This document shows positions 1 to 6,981 of a stretch of 17,507 bases of DNA, in pieces (within the stretch, counting starts at the first letter, position 1; the number at the start of each line of letters is the position of its first letter). The stretch spans positions 1-17,507 of the forward strand of contig JBQTJJ010000095.1 in the NCBI GenBank assembly GCA_052387235.1, read 5' to 3'. The translations under genes were made by a program, and so were the position numbers. The DNA comes from JBQTJJ01 sp052387235 (GTDB lineage: Bacteria > Actinomycetota > Acidimicrobiia > Acidimicrobiales > GCA-2861595). The notes below the pieces were generated by a model. It saw only the letters and a program-made list of their open reading frames with translations, was not told the origin of the DNA and did not search any database.

Positions 1-252
1 CTCGACCCGGGCCGCCGCGCCCCGGTTCTTGGTGGCGGCCCGCAGGCCGGCCACCAGCTTGCGCCGGTCGAACACCTCCCGCTGGCCCGAGCGCTTCACG
101 ACGACGAGGGGTGCCTCCTCGATGCGCTCGAAGGTGGTGAAGCGCCGGCCGCAGGCCAGGCACGCCCGCCGGCGGCGGATGGCGGCGCCGTCGTCGGCGG
201 TACGCGAGTCGACGACCTTGTCCTCCTGGCTGGCGCACGAGGGGCAGCGCAC
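1..252 (-). CDS. nrdR: NrdR transcriptional repressor of ribonucleotide reductase genes (N-terminal part, runs off window)
   Basis: NrdR is a zinc-ribbon/ATP-cone repressor that senses nucleotide state and controls nrd genes. The 84 visible residues begin VRCPSC and hold the four-cysteine zinc ribbon (C3, C6, C31, C34, the last pair as CLAC), followed by RRFTTFERIE and the start of the ATP-cone (about residues 46 on, PLVVVKRSGQREVFDRRKL). These are hallmark NrdR segments; the family is about 150-180 residues, so roughly half is missing past position 1. The start must be the GTG at 252 because an in-frame TAG lies four codons upstream with no other start between. No Shine-Dalgarno is seen before it, so the mRNA may be leaderless. 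Proximity to lexA matches the usual actinobacterial lexA-nrdR arrangement. The identification is secure; only the C-terminus is unseen. Confidence 0.93.
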   Translation of the reverse strand, partial: MRCPSCASQEDKVVDSRTADDGAAIRRRRACLACGRRFTTFERIEEAPLVVVKRSGQREVFDRRKLVAGLRAATKNRGAAARVE

Positions 253-258
253 GCTCGC

Positions 259-264
259 ACGCTA
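259..264 (-). promoter_or_regulatory. Candidate -10 element for leaderless nrdR
   Basis: On the minus strand TAGCGT (TANNNT pattern) ends 6 nt before the nrdR GTG. With no ribosome binding site visible, this spacing would put transcription initiation at or next to the start codon, as in actinobacterial leaderless genes. No convincing -35 hexamer was found, so this is weak evidence. Confidence 0.35.
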
Positions 265-439
265 GGTCGTGCACCGGCGGGCCAGACGGTCATGGCCCGG
301 AAGGATGACGGGAAAATGGCCGGCGTCTTGCTCTCGCGGAAGGAAACACTGCCGAGAGTTCTGTCGGAAGCGTCGAAGGACGACGAAGCGAGCGCAGTCC
401 CACCTCCGGGCGGACTGCGGACCGGGGAGAAGGACGACC

Positions 440-664
440 GTGCCGAACCAGGACCCAGTTCGCAAGCAGAAGCCCAAGCGGGACTACCTCACGGTGTCGG
501 AGGTGGCCGACCTGTTCCACGTGTCCTCGAAGACCGTGGTGCGCTGGGCCAACGACGGGAAGCTGCCGTACATGGCGACCCTCGGCGGCCACCGCCGGTT
601 CCCGAGGGGCCCGATCGAGGCGCTGGTGTCCGAGCAGCGCCGCGGCGTGGTGACGCTGGACTGA
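440..664 (+). CDS. BldC-family small MerR-like DNA-binding regulator
   Basis: This 74-residue protein is little more than one winged helix-turn-helix. After a basic N-terminal arm (RKQKPKR) it reads YLTVSEVADLFHVSSKTVVR, WANDGKLPYM and LGGHRRF. Pairing of the SEVADLF helix with the KTVVRWANDGKLP recognition helix and the LGGHRRF wing is typical of BldC of Streptomyces and related excisionase/MerR-type proteins, which are about 70 residues and bind direct repeats cooperatively without an effector domain. The GTG at 440 is preferred to upstream in-frame starts because a GGGGAGAAGGA purine run lies just before it and the family begins here. It is divergent from nrdR (187 bp apart) and convergent with the LysM gene (14 bp apart). 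Its targets are unknown. The family call is strong; orthology to BldC itself is only likely. Confidence 0.85.
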   Translation: MPNQDPVRKQKPKRDYLTVSEVADLFHVSSKTVVRWANDGKLPYMATLGGHRRFPRGPIEALVSEQRRGVVTLD

Positions 665-678
665 CCGCCAGCGCCACG

Positions 679-1062
679 TCAGCCGGCCGGCAGCGCCACG
701 CGCTCGCCGGCCTGCAGCGGCGCCCCGCCGCGGGACGCGGCCAGCCGGTGCACGAGGGGCCGGACGTCGCCGGCGGGCTGCAGGGCCCGGGCGATGCCCC
801 ACAGGGTGTCGCCCGGCTGGACCACGTAGGTGGCGCGCCCCACGGGGACGAGTGCCGGCGCCGTCCCGGAGGAGGTGAGGGGCCCCTCCCCCGGGACGGC
901 GAGCACCGCCCCGGCGCCGAGGAGCACGACGGCGCCGAGCGCGGCGACGGCGCGGCGCCGGCGGAACCGGGCGGCCGTGGGCCGGGGCCGGGCCGCGACC
1001 GGGAGGGCCCTGAGGCCCACCGGCGCCAGCGGGGTGGGGAAGGTCCGGACGACTGCGGTCAT
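679..1062 (-). CDS. LysM-domain membrane protein, probable SOS-induced cell-division inhibitor (ChiZ/DivS/YneA-like)
   Basis: The 127-residue protein has a basic N-terminal segment (RFRRRR, 33-37), one hydrophobic helix (about 38-57), a short linker and a C-terminal LysM domain (about 78-125, TYVVQPGDTLWGIAR) that would bind peptidoglycan outside the membrane. This layout, and its position divergent from lexA, match Rv2719c/ChiZ of M. tuberculosis, DivS of Corynebacterium and YneA of Bacillus, which delay division during DNA damage. The ATG at 1062 is chosen because GGAGGAG lies just upstream on the minus strand; an in-frame start 25 codons earlier would run into the operator region. Two perfect LexA boxes overlap its predicted promoter, so LexA control is likely. 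The LysM domain is seen directly; the division-inhibitor role is inferred from context. Confidence 0.85.
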   Translation of the reverse strand: MTAVVRTFPTPLAPVGLRALPVAARPRPTAARFRRRRAVAALGAVVLLGAGAVLAVPGEGPLTSSGTAPALVPVGRATYVVQPGDTLWGIARALQPAGDVRPLVHRLAASRGGAPLQAGERVALPAG

Positions 1063-1131
1063 GTGGCTCCTCCTCGGGGTGACGACCTCCCGAGCCTGGC
1101 AGGGGGGTGTGACAGTGGCTCCGGCAGCACG

Positions 1132-1143
1132 GAACACCTGTTC
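1132..1143. promoter_or_regulatory. LexA operator (box 1, proximal to LysM gene)
   Basis: GAACACCTGTTC is a perfect GAAC-N4-GTTC palindrome, the core of the Gram-positive/actinobacterial LexA box. It lies just downstream of the predicted minus-strand -10 of the LysM gene, where bound LexA would block initiation. Confidence 0.85.
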
Positions 1144-1149
1144 GCCTCC

Positions 1150-1179
1150 ACTTCATCACGAACGCCCGTTCGCCGTCAA
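1150..1179 (-). promoter_or_regulatory. Candidate promoter of the LysM gene
   Basis: On the minus strand TTGACG (1179-1174) is followed after 18 nt by TGAAGT (1155-1150). LexA box 2 lies in the spacer and box 1 directly downstream, the geometry of a LexA-repressed promoter. The -35 is good; the -10 is a weak match. Confidence 0.55.
1160..1171. promoter_or_regulatory. LexA operator (box 2)
   Basis: GAACGCCCGTTC is a second perfect GAAC-N4-GTTC palindrome. It is centred 28 bp from box 1 and sits between the -35 and -10 of the LysM-gene promoter. Confidence 0.85.
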
Positions 1180-1190
1180 GCCCCAATCGG

Positions 1191-1202
1191 GAACAGGTGT
1201 TT
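1191..1202. promoter_or_regulatory. Imperfect LexA-like box (box 3)
   Basis: GAACAGGTGTTT matches GAAC-N4-GTTC except for the last base. It touches the candidate lexA -35 hexamer. Seven of eight core positions match, and clustering with three perfect boxes gives it some weight. Confidence 0.5.
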
Positions 1203-1229
1203 GCCCATGGGCGGCCGGACTGCTACCTT
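1201..1229 (+). promoter_or_regulatory. Candidate lexA promoter
   Basis: TTGCCC (1201-1206) and TACCTT (1224-1229) are separated by 17 nt. Initiation would fall near 1236, within LexA box 4, and box 3 overlaps the -35. This fits autorepression of lexA. Confidence 0.55.
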
Positions 1230-1235
1230 GGCCGT

Positions 1236-1247
1236 GAACACACGTTC
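1236..1247. promoter_or_regulatory. LexA operator (box 4, proximal to lexA)
   Basis: GAACACACGTTC is a perfect GAAC-N4-GTTC palindrome 16 bp before the lexA ATG and just after the candidate -10, consistent with lexA autoregulation. Confidence 0.85.
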
Positions 1248-1263
1248 GACGTCAGGAGGGTTC

Positions 1264-1908
1264 ATGACCGAGGCCGATGCCGCGCCCGTGCTCACCGGCA
1301 AGCGCCGGGAGATCCTCGACTTCATCGCGGCCCAGTTGCGCGAGCGGGGCTTCCCGCCGTCGGTCCGGGAGATCGGTGAGGCCGTCGGCCTCACCTCCTC
1401 CTCCACGGTGCACGCCCACCTGGCCACGCTCCAGCGCCAGGGCTACCTGCTGCGCGACCCCTCCAAGCCCCGGGCCATCGAGGTCCGGTACGACCCCGCC
1501 TCCGGGGCCGTCATGGGCCGCCGCCCCACGCAGCACGTGCCGCTGGTGGGCGACGTGGCCGCCGGCACCGACGTCCTGGCCCAGCAGAACGTGGAGGAGC
1601 TGCTCCCCCTCCCGGCCGACTTCACCGGCACCGGCACGCTGTTCATGCTGCGGGTCAGGGGCGAGTCCATGATCGACGCCGGCATCCTCGACGGGGACTA
1701 CGTGGTGGTCCGCCAGCAGGACGAGGCCCGCAAGGGCGAGATCGTCGTGGCCGGCATCCCGGGCGATGAGGCCACCGTGAAGACGTACGGTCGCAAGGGG
1801 TCGAAGGTGGTCCTCACCCCGGCCAACACCGCTATGGCCCCGATCGAGCTCGACGCGCGCGACGTGCGCCTCTACGGCAGGGTCGTCACCGTCCTCCGCC
1901 GCTTGTAG
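1264..1908 (+). CDS. lexA: LexA SOS repressor
   Basis: LexA represses SOS genes and cleaves itself when RecA filaments form. The 214-residue protein has an N-terminal winged helix (about 8-70, with GKRREILDFI and REIGEAVGLTSSSTVHAHL) and a C-terminal S24 latent protease domain. The scissile bond is A100-G101 (VGDVAAGTDV), the nucleophile S135 (RGESMID) and the general base K173 (EATVKTYG), all in the expected order. The ATG at 1264 follows CAGGAGGG closely. Length and motifs are complete. It is divergent from the LysM gene across four LexA-like boxes and almost abuts the convergent subtilase gene. RecA, its coprotease, is encoded near the right end of the same window. Confidence 0.98.
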   Translation: MTEADAAPVLTGKRREILDFIAAQLRERGFPPSVREIGEAVGLTSSSTVHAHLATLQRQGYLLRDPSKPRAIEVRYDPASGAVMGRRPTQHVPLVGDVAAGTDVLAQQNVEELLPLPADFTGTGTLFMLRVRGESMIDAGILDGDYVVVRQQDEARKGEIVVAGIPGDEATVKTYGRKGSKVVLTPANTAMAPIELDARDVRLYGRVVTVLRRL

Positions 1909-1911
1909 GTG

Positions 1912-3321
1912 TCAGGGGCCCCGGGGGGCGCGCCGCCGCCGTACCACGACCGCGGCGGCCGCCACCCCGGCCAGCAGCAGGCCTGCCGCGGCCCCGGCCC
2001 CACCCACGTCGTCGTCCTCCTCGTCGTCCCGGCGCCCTGCGGCCAGCGTCCCGATGCCGGTGTCCGGCCCGGGCCCGGGATCGGGCCCGGGCGCCACTGT
2101 GGTCTCGGCAGGCGGCGGGGGCGGCGTGGGCGGCGTGGTGGTGGTGGCGTCAGGCGGCACCGTCGCCGGGGCCGGCACGGTGGACGTGGCGGCCGGCACG
2201 GTGGGGGCCGTCGTCACCCGCGTGCGGGGCGCAGCCGTGGTCGGCGCCGCCGTGGTGGGGGCGGCGGTGGGGGGCGGCGGGCCGGTGGTGCTGGTGGTGG
2301 CCGCCGGCACGAAGCCGGTGGCGGCCACCGCGGCCGCGGTATCCAGGCGGCCGGCGCAGGTGGCACCGCACTGCACCGCCTTGTTGGCGCTGGCCAGCAG
2401 CACCTCCACCGCTCGCTGCGGCGAGAGGCCGCGGGCCAGCAGGAGGGCCAGCGTCCCCGACACGTGGGGGGTCGCCATCGACGTCCCCTGGAGATAGCCG
2501 TACTGGTTGGCGCTCCCCGCCCGCCAGTAGGTCGAGAAGACCTGCCTGGCGTCGGCCCCGTTGCCGCCCGGCGCCACGATGGCCCACTTGGCGCTGCCGG
2601 TGGACACCGAGTAGCTGGCGATCTCGTCGTCGGGGCCGGTGGCGCCCACGATGACGGCGTTGACGTCGCCGTAGCCGGCCGACCCCGTCAGCAGCTGGGC
2701 GTTGCCGGCCGCCACCACCGGGATGGCGCCCCTGGCCCAGGCCGCGTCGAGGGCGGGGCCGAGGGAGCCCCCGCCGCCGAACAGCCCGCCCAGCAGCGCG
2801 TTCTCGCCCAGGCTCAGGTTGACCACCCGGGCACCCTGGTCGACGGTCCACTTGATGGCCGCCTCGACGTCGGCCAGCTCGGCCGTGTCCCCCGAGAACA
2901 CCCGGGCCACCACCAGCTGCGCATCAGGGGCGATGCCCGCTATCCCCACGCCGTTGTCCTTGTTGGCGGCGGCGATGCCGGCCACGTGGGTGCCGTGCCC
3001 GGCCACGTCCTGGCCCCCGCCGGCCACGCACGACGCCGGGTTCCCACCCGAGCCCACGCAGCTCGCGTTGGCCGTGATCTTGCCGCCCTGGAGGTCCTGG
3101 TGGCCGAGGTCCACGCCGCTGTCGATGATCCCGATCTTCACGCCGGCGCCGGTGGTGGCCTCCCAGGCCGCCGGCGCCCCGATCTTCACCGGCGCCCACT
3201 GCCGGCTCCAGTGCGTGTCGTTGGTGGCGGCGGCCGCTCCGGGCGCCAGGAGGGACGCGGCGGCGGCCACCGCTGCGAGCAGGGTCCAGCGGGTACGCGG
3301 CAGCCGGGGCACGAGGGCCAT
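1912..3321 (-). CDS. Secreted, membrane-anchored S8 subtilisin-like protease (mycosin-like architecture)
   Basis: This 469-residue protein begins with a signal peptide (basic RLPRTRW, hydrophobic 13-25, likely cut after an AAA run near 32). The peptidase S8 domain (about 40-335) carries the full triad D67 (IIDSGVD), H109 (GHGTHVAG) and S281 (GTSMATPHVSG), plus oxyanion-hole N207 (VVAAGN). A Pro/Thr-rich wall-spanning linker (about 340-422), an acidic patch (DDEEDDD), a hydrophobic helix (441-460) and RRRR form a stop-transfer anchor. That arrangement resembles mycosins of type VII secretion, but no ESX genes are in the window and no long propeptide is evident. C88/C98 and C318/C322 could form disulfides. 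The substrate is unknown. It is convergent with lexA (3 bp) and divergent from osmC. No clear ribosome binding site precedes the ATG. Confidence 0.9.
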   Translation of the reverse strand: MALVPRLPRTRWTLLAAVAAAASLLAPGAAAATNDTHWSRQWAPVKIGAPAAWEATTGAGVKIGIIDSGVDLGHQDLQGGKITANASCVGSGGNPASCVAGGGQDVAGHGTHVAGIAAANKDNGVGIAGIAPDAQLVVARVFSGDTAELADVEAAIKWTVDQGARVVNLSLGENALLGGLFGGGGSLGPALDAAWARGAIPVVAAGNAQLLTGSAGYGDVNAVIVGATGPDDEIASYSVSTGSAKWAIVAPGGNGADARQVFSTYWRAGSANQYGYLQGTSMATPHVSGTLALLLARGLSPQRAVEVLLASANKAVQCGATCAGRLDTAAAVAATGFVPAATTSTTGPPPPTAAPTTAAPTTAAPRTRVTTAPTVPAATSTVPAPATVPPDATTTTPPTPPPPPAETTVAPGPDPGPGPDTGIGTLAAGRRDDEEDDDVGGAGAAAGLLLAGVAAAAVVVRRRRAPRGP

Positions 3322-3405
3322 GATCGCACGGCGGCGGGCCCGAACCGGCCGCGCCCGGCACGCAGAGGCGGGCGGGAGCGGCCCGTCCGCGTGGCCCCCG
3401 GGCGT

Positions 3406-3420
3406 CCCCTAGCGTTGGGG
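3406..3420 (+). promoter_or_regulatory. Candidate osmC -10 element within a small inverted repeat
   Basis: TAGCGT (3410-3415) is a plausible actinobacterial -10, flanked by CCCC and GGGG that form a short inverted repeat. It sits about 35 bp before the osmC ATG. No good -35 is seen, so the call is weak. Confidence 0.35.
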
Positions 3421-3450
3421 CGGTCCACCCCCGGTCCCCAAGGAGGCACC

Positions 3451-3879
3451 ATGCCCGTACGCTCGTCCGAGGCCCAGTGGGAAGGTCAGCTCAAGAGCGG
3501 CAGCGGCACCATGCGCTTCGGCGGCGGCGCCTACGAGGGGGCCTACACGTTCGCCTCCCGCTTCGAGGAGGGCGCCGGCACCAATCCCGAGGAGCTCATC
3601 GCCGCCGCCCACGCCGGTTGCTACTCCATGCAGCTCTCGGGCGTCCTCGGCGCCAACGGCCACTCCCCCACCCGGGTGCACACCACGGCCGGCGTCCACC
3701 TCGACAAGGACGGCGCCGGGTTCAGCATCACGGCCATCGACCTGCGCACCGAGGCCGAGGTCCCCGGCATCGACGACGAGGCGTTCCAGCGGCTGGCCGA
3801 CGAGGCCAAGCGGATCTGCCCCGTGTCGCGCCTGCTGGCGCCGGGCGCCGCCATCAACCTCGACGCCAAGCTGCTGTAG
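3451..3879 (+). CDS. osmC: OsmC-family peroxiredoxin
   Basis: The 142-residue protein matches the OsmC thiol peroxidase family, cytoplasmic enzymes that reduce organic hydroperoxides. The two catalytic cysteines are C57 in AAAHAGCYSMQLS and C123 in AKRICPVSRLL, almost the same positions as C59 and C125 of E. coli OsmC. The TNPEELIAAAHAGC stretch supplies the conserved Glu near the active site. The start is fixed by AAGGAGG 4 nt before the ATG. It converges on dapE with 37 bp between stops and diverges from the subtilase gene. OsmC rather than Ohr is preferred because of the RFGGGAYEGAYTF N-terminal region and the ICPVSRLL second-Cys context. Confidence 0.93.
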   Translation: MPVRSSEAQWEGQLKSGSGTMRFGGGAYEGAYTFASRFEEGAGTNPEELIAAAHAGCYSMQLSGVLGANGHSPTRVHTTAGVHLDKDGAGFSITAIDLRTEAEVPGIDDEAFQRLADEAKRICPVSRLLAPGAAINLDAKLL

Positions 3880-3916
3880 GGCCCGGGGGACCGGCGGGCG
3901 GGTCGACGGGGGCGGC

Positions 3917-4984
3917 TCAGCCCGCTTCGAGCACGGCGGCTAGCGCGGCGTGGACGGCGTCGAGCTGGGCCCGCTCCACCCGTTCCCCGGCGGCGTGGGC
4001 CAGCGAGGGGTCCCCGGGACCGAAGTTGGTGGCGGGGATGCCCCGGGCCGAGAAGAAGGCGACGTCGGTCCAGCCCAGCTTGGCCCGCGGGACGTCGCCC
4101 GCCCTCGCCACCAGGTCCGCCAGCAGGGGGTGGTCGAGCGCCGGCGCCGCCCCGTCGGCGAAGTCGAGCAGCTCCACCGTGTCGCCGGCCTCCCCGTCCA
4201 GGGCCGGGGCCAGGAACTCCTCCAGGTGCTCCAGCGCCTCGTGCGAGGTGCGGTCGGGGGCGTAGCGGTGGTTGAGCTGCACCACGGCCCGGTCCGGCAC
4301 CACGTTGCCGGCCACCCCGCCCTCGACCCGCACCGCCGACAGGGCCTCGGCGAACTCGCAGCCGTCGAGCACCGGGCGCCGCCCCGTGTAGGACGCGGCC
4401 CGCTCCAGCAGCGGGCCCAGGCGGTGGATGGCGTTGGTGCCCGTCCACGGGCGGGCGGTGTGGGCCCGCTCCCCCGCCAGGGTGACCTGGATGCGCAGGG
4501 TGCCCTGGCACCCCGCCTCTATACGGGCCCCCGAGGGCTCGCCCAGCACGGCGGCGTCGCCCTCCACCAGGTCGGGCCGCTCGGACAGGAGGCGGCGCAG
4601 CCCGTTGAAGCGGGACTCCACCTCCTCGCACTCGTAGAGCACGTAGGTGACGTCGACGGCCGGCTCGGCGACGGTGCGGGCCAGCTCCAGCAGCACGGCG
4701 CAGCCCGCCTTCATGTCGGCCGCGCCGATCCCCCACAGCACGTCGCCGTCGATGCGGGCCCGCTCGTTGCCGTTGGGCGGCACCGTGTCCAGGTGGCCGG
4801 CCAGCACCAGGCGCTGGTCCCGGCCCAGATCGGTGCGGGCCACCACGTTGTGCCCGAGGCGGTCGACGGCCAGCCACGGCACGGCCCGCAGCACCGCCTC
4901 CACGTGATCGGCGATGGCGGCCTCGTCGTGGCTCACGGAGGGGATGTCGACGAGCTCGGCCGTGAGGGCCAGCAGGTCGGTCAT
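3917..4984 (-). CDS. dapE: Succinyl-diaminopimelate desuccinylase
   Basis: DapE removes succinate from N-succinyl-L,L-diaminopimelate to give L,L-DAP, the substrate of DapF. This 355-residue M20 metallopeptidase has the di-metal ligands H64 and D66 (AGHLDTVP), D90 (GIGAADMKAG), the catalytic pair E120-E121 (YECEEVES), E149 (LGEPSG) and C-terminal H330 (GDPSLAHAAGE). H175 (ERAHTARPW) lies in the dimerisation lid that completes the active site. Length is normal for actinobacterial DapE. The ATG at 4984 is 7 nt after the dapD stop with no obvious ribosome binding site, so coupled translation is likely. It is the last gene of the operon. The adjacent dapC and dapD make the substrate assignment firm despite the breadth of the M20 family. 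Confidence 0.95.
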   Translation of the reverse strand: MTDLLALTAELVDIPSVSHDEAAIADHVEAVLRAVPWLAVDRLGHNVVARTDLGRDQRLVLAGHLDTVPPNGNERARIDGDVLWGIGAADMKAGCAVLLELARTVAEPAVDVTYVLYECEEVESRFNGLRRLLSERPDLVEGDAAVLGEPSGARIEAGCQGTLRIQVTLAGERAHTARPWTGTNAIHRLGPLLERAASYTGRRPVLDGCEFAEALSAVRVEGGVAGNVVPDRAVVQLNHRYAPDRTSHEALEHLEEFLAPALDGEAGDTVELLDFADGAAPALDHPLLADLVARAGDVPRAKLGWTDVAFFSARGIPATNFGPGDPSLAHAAGERVERAQLDAVHAALAAVLEAG

Positions 4985-4991
4985 GGGCGGC

Positions 4992-5816
4992 TCACGGGGC
5001 CACGCCGTGCTCGCGCAGGATCGACTCCAGCTTGAGCTTGTCGTGCTCCTCGCCCTCGGCCAGGTGCTTGAGCACCAGCACGCACGGCAGGCCGAACTCC
5101 CCGCCCGCGAACTGCTTGCGGCGGCTGCCCTGGATGGCGATGGCGCGGTCCGGGATCACGCCCCGCCCCAGCTCCTCGCCGGTGTGCACGTCGATGACCG
5201 GGATGGAAGACGACAGGATCACGCCGGCGCCGACCTTGGCTCCACGGCCCACTCGGGCCCCCTCCACGATCATGCAGCGGCTGCCGATGAAGGCGTCGTC
5301 GCCGATCATCACCGGCGCGGCCTGGGGCGGCTCCAGCACCCCGCCGATGCCCACGCCGCCCGACAGGTGGACGTTGGCCCCCACCTGGGCGCACGAGCCC
5401 ACGGTGGCCCACGTGTCCACCATGGTGCCGGCCCCGACCCGGGCGCCGATGTTGACGTAGCTCGGCATCAGCACCACGCCCCGCTCCAGGAAGGCGCCCC
5501 ACCGGGCCGACGCCCCGGGGACCACCCGCACGCCGGCCGCCTCGTACCCGTGCTTGAGCGGGATCTTGTCGGCGAACTCGAAGGGGCCCAGCTCGGTGGT
5601 CTCCATGGCCGACAGCTTGAACAGCAGGAGGATGGCCTGCTTCAGCCAGATGTGCACGGTGACGCCGCCGGCGCCGTCGAGCTCGGCCACGCGGGCCTGG
5701 CCGGTGTCGAGCAGGTCGACGGCCCGCCGCACCGCGTCCATGGCGTCGGCATCACCCGCCGCCAGCTCGGCCCGCCGCGCCCACAGCTCCTCGATAGTGG
5801 CCTGGAGATCCGCCAT
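4992..5816 (-). CDS. dapD: Tetrahydrodipicolinate N-succinyltransferase (E. coli-type DapD)
   Basis: DapD transfers succinyl from succinyl-CoA to tetrahydrodipicolinate, opening the succinylase branch of DAP synthesis. The 274-residue protein has an N-terminal helical domain (1-100) and a left-handed beta-helix of hexapeptide repeats (about 105-225). It carries the near-invariant stretch LMPSYVNIGA, then GTMVDTWATVGSCAQ and NVHLSGGVGIGGVLEP. These features and the length match E. coli DapD rather than the divergent DapD of M. tuberculosis and Corynebacterium. The ATG at 5816 lies 10 nt after the dapC stop without a clear ribosome binding site. It sits between dapC and dapE, which catalyse the next two steps. 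Function is secure; the proteobacterial-type sequence in this setting is notable. Confidence 0.96.
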   Translation of the reverse strand: MADLQATIEELWARRAELAAGDADAMDAVRRAVDLLDTGQARVAELDGAGGVTVHIWLKQAILLLFKLSAMETTELGPFEFADKIPLKHGYEAAGVRVVPGASARWGAFLERGVVLMPSYVNIGARVGAGTMVDTWATVGSCAQVGANVHLSGGVGIGGVLEPPQAAPVMIGDDAFIGSRCMIVEGARVGRGAKVGAGVILSSSIPVIDVHTGEELGRGVIPDRAIAIQGSRRKQFAGGEFGLPCVLVLKHLAEGEEHDKLKLESILREHGVAP

Positions 5817-5826
5817 GGCGGGGAGG

Positions 5827-6981
5827 CTACCGACGATCCCCCGCCTCCCGAGCGGGGGAAAGCGACAGGCCGAGCCGGTCGGCCACCAGCCGGAGGCGCT
5901 CGACGGGGCGGACCAGGGCGACGCGGACGTGGCCGGCGCCGGCCGGGCCGTACAGGTCGCCGGGGCTGACCAGGCAGCCGCCGTCGGCGGCCAGGCGCTC
6001 GGTGAAGGCCCAGGCGTCGCCGCCCGGCGCCGGCGCCCAGAGGTAGAACCCGCCGGCGGGCAGGGCGGCGTCGACGCCGAGTGCGGCCAGCACGGCGCGG
6101 AAGTACTCCAGGCGCCGGCGGTAGACGGCCCGCTGGGCCTCCACGTGGGCGTCGTCGTCGAGGGCCACGGCGGCCGCGGCCTGGACCGGGCCCGGCACCA
6201 GGAAGCCGGCGTGCTTGCGCACCTCGGACAGGTAGCGGACGAGGTCGGGGTCGCCGGCGTAGAAGCCGGCCCGGAGGCCGGCGGCGTTGGAGCGCTTCGA
6301 CAGCGAGTGCACCGCCACCACGCCCTCGACGCCCGACGCCAGGATGGTGCGGCGGGGCCCGTCCCAGGTGAACTCGACGTAGCACTCGTCGCTGAAGACG
6401 GGCACCCCGCGGGCCCGGCCCCACTCGGCCGCCGCCGCCAGGTCCTCGACCTGGCCGGCCGGGTTGCCGGGGCTGTTGACCCACAGGGCCAGGGCCCGGG
6501 CCGCGTCGGCCGGGTCGACGGCGGCCAGGTCCAGCCGCCAGTGGTCGTCCACCGGGACGGCCACGGCGCGGCACCCGCCCAGGGTGGCGCCCATGGCGTA
6601 GCTGGGGTACGAGACCGACGGGTGCAGGATCGTGTCCTTCGCCGGGGTGCGCAGGCGCAGCCACTGGGGCAGGGTGGTGACGAACTCCTTGGTGCCCACG
6701 CACGCCGCCACCTGGGTGGGCTCGACCTCGACGCCGAGCCGGCGGGCCATCCAGCCCACCGCCGCCCGGCGCAGGGCCGGGTTGCCCACCGATGCCGGGT
6801 AGCCGGCCTCGGCCCCCGAGGTGGACAGCGCCTGCACCACGGCCGCCGGCGCCGGGTCGCCCGGCGTGCCGATGGAGAGGTCGACGGCGCCGCCGGGGTG
6901 GGCGTCGGCCTTGTCCTTGGCGCCGGCGAGCCGCTCGTACGGGTAGACGGGCGGCTCGAAGCCGGCGGGGGCGCCGGTCAC
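5827..6981 (-). CDS. dapC: N-succinyldiaminopimelate aminotransferase (DapC)
   Basis: This 384-residue fold-type I PLP enzyme would transaminate the DapD product to N-succinyl-L,L-DAP with glutamate as amino donor. PLP contacts are visible: N169 (NSPGNPAG), D198 and Y201 (FSDECYVEF), the Schiff-base lysine K229 (HSLSKRSNAAG) and R237. The C-terminal domain has PAGGFYLWAP and HVRVALV, typical of class I/II aminotransferases of the actinobacterial DapC type. Translation starts at GTG 6981, overlapping the hflX stop by 4 nt (GTGA). Position directly before dapD and dapE separates it from the many similar aspartate/aromatic aminotransferases. Substrate specificity is therefore partly inferred from context. 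Confidence 0.93.
   Translation of the reverse strand: MTGAPAGFEPPVYPYERLAGAKDKADAHPGGAVDLSIGTPGDPAPAAVVQALSTSGAEAGYPASVGNPALRRAAVGWMARRLGVEVEPTQVAACVGTKEFVTTLPQWLRLRTPAKDTILHPSVSYPSYAMGATLGGCRAVAVPVDDHWRLDLAAVDPADAARALALWVNSPGNPAGQVEDLAAAAEWGRARGVPVFSDECYVEFTWDGPRRTILASGVEGVVAVHSLSKRSNAAGLRAGFYAGDPDLVRYLSEVRKHAGFLVPGPVQAAAAVALDDDAHVEAQRAVYRRRLEYFRAVLAALGVDAALPAGGFYLWAPAPGGDAWAFTERLAADGGCLVSPGDLYGPAGAGHVRVALVRPVERLRLVADRLGLSLSPAREAGDRR

Noticed and set aside
253..439. Search for a bldC promoter in the nrdR-bldC gap
   Set aside because: A TTGCTC at 328-333 has no acceptable -10 at 16-18 bp, so no promoter is called.
292..1263. Long plus-strand extension of the lexA frame upstream of its ATG
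   Set aside because: It covers bldC in another frame, the LysM gene antisense and the LexA operators. The ribosome binding site and family start point to 1264.
1909..3450. Plus-strand open frame leading into osmC
   Set aside because: It is antisense to the subtilase and strongly Gly/Arg/His-biased. OsmC proper starts at 3451 behind AAGGAGG.
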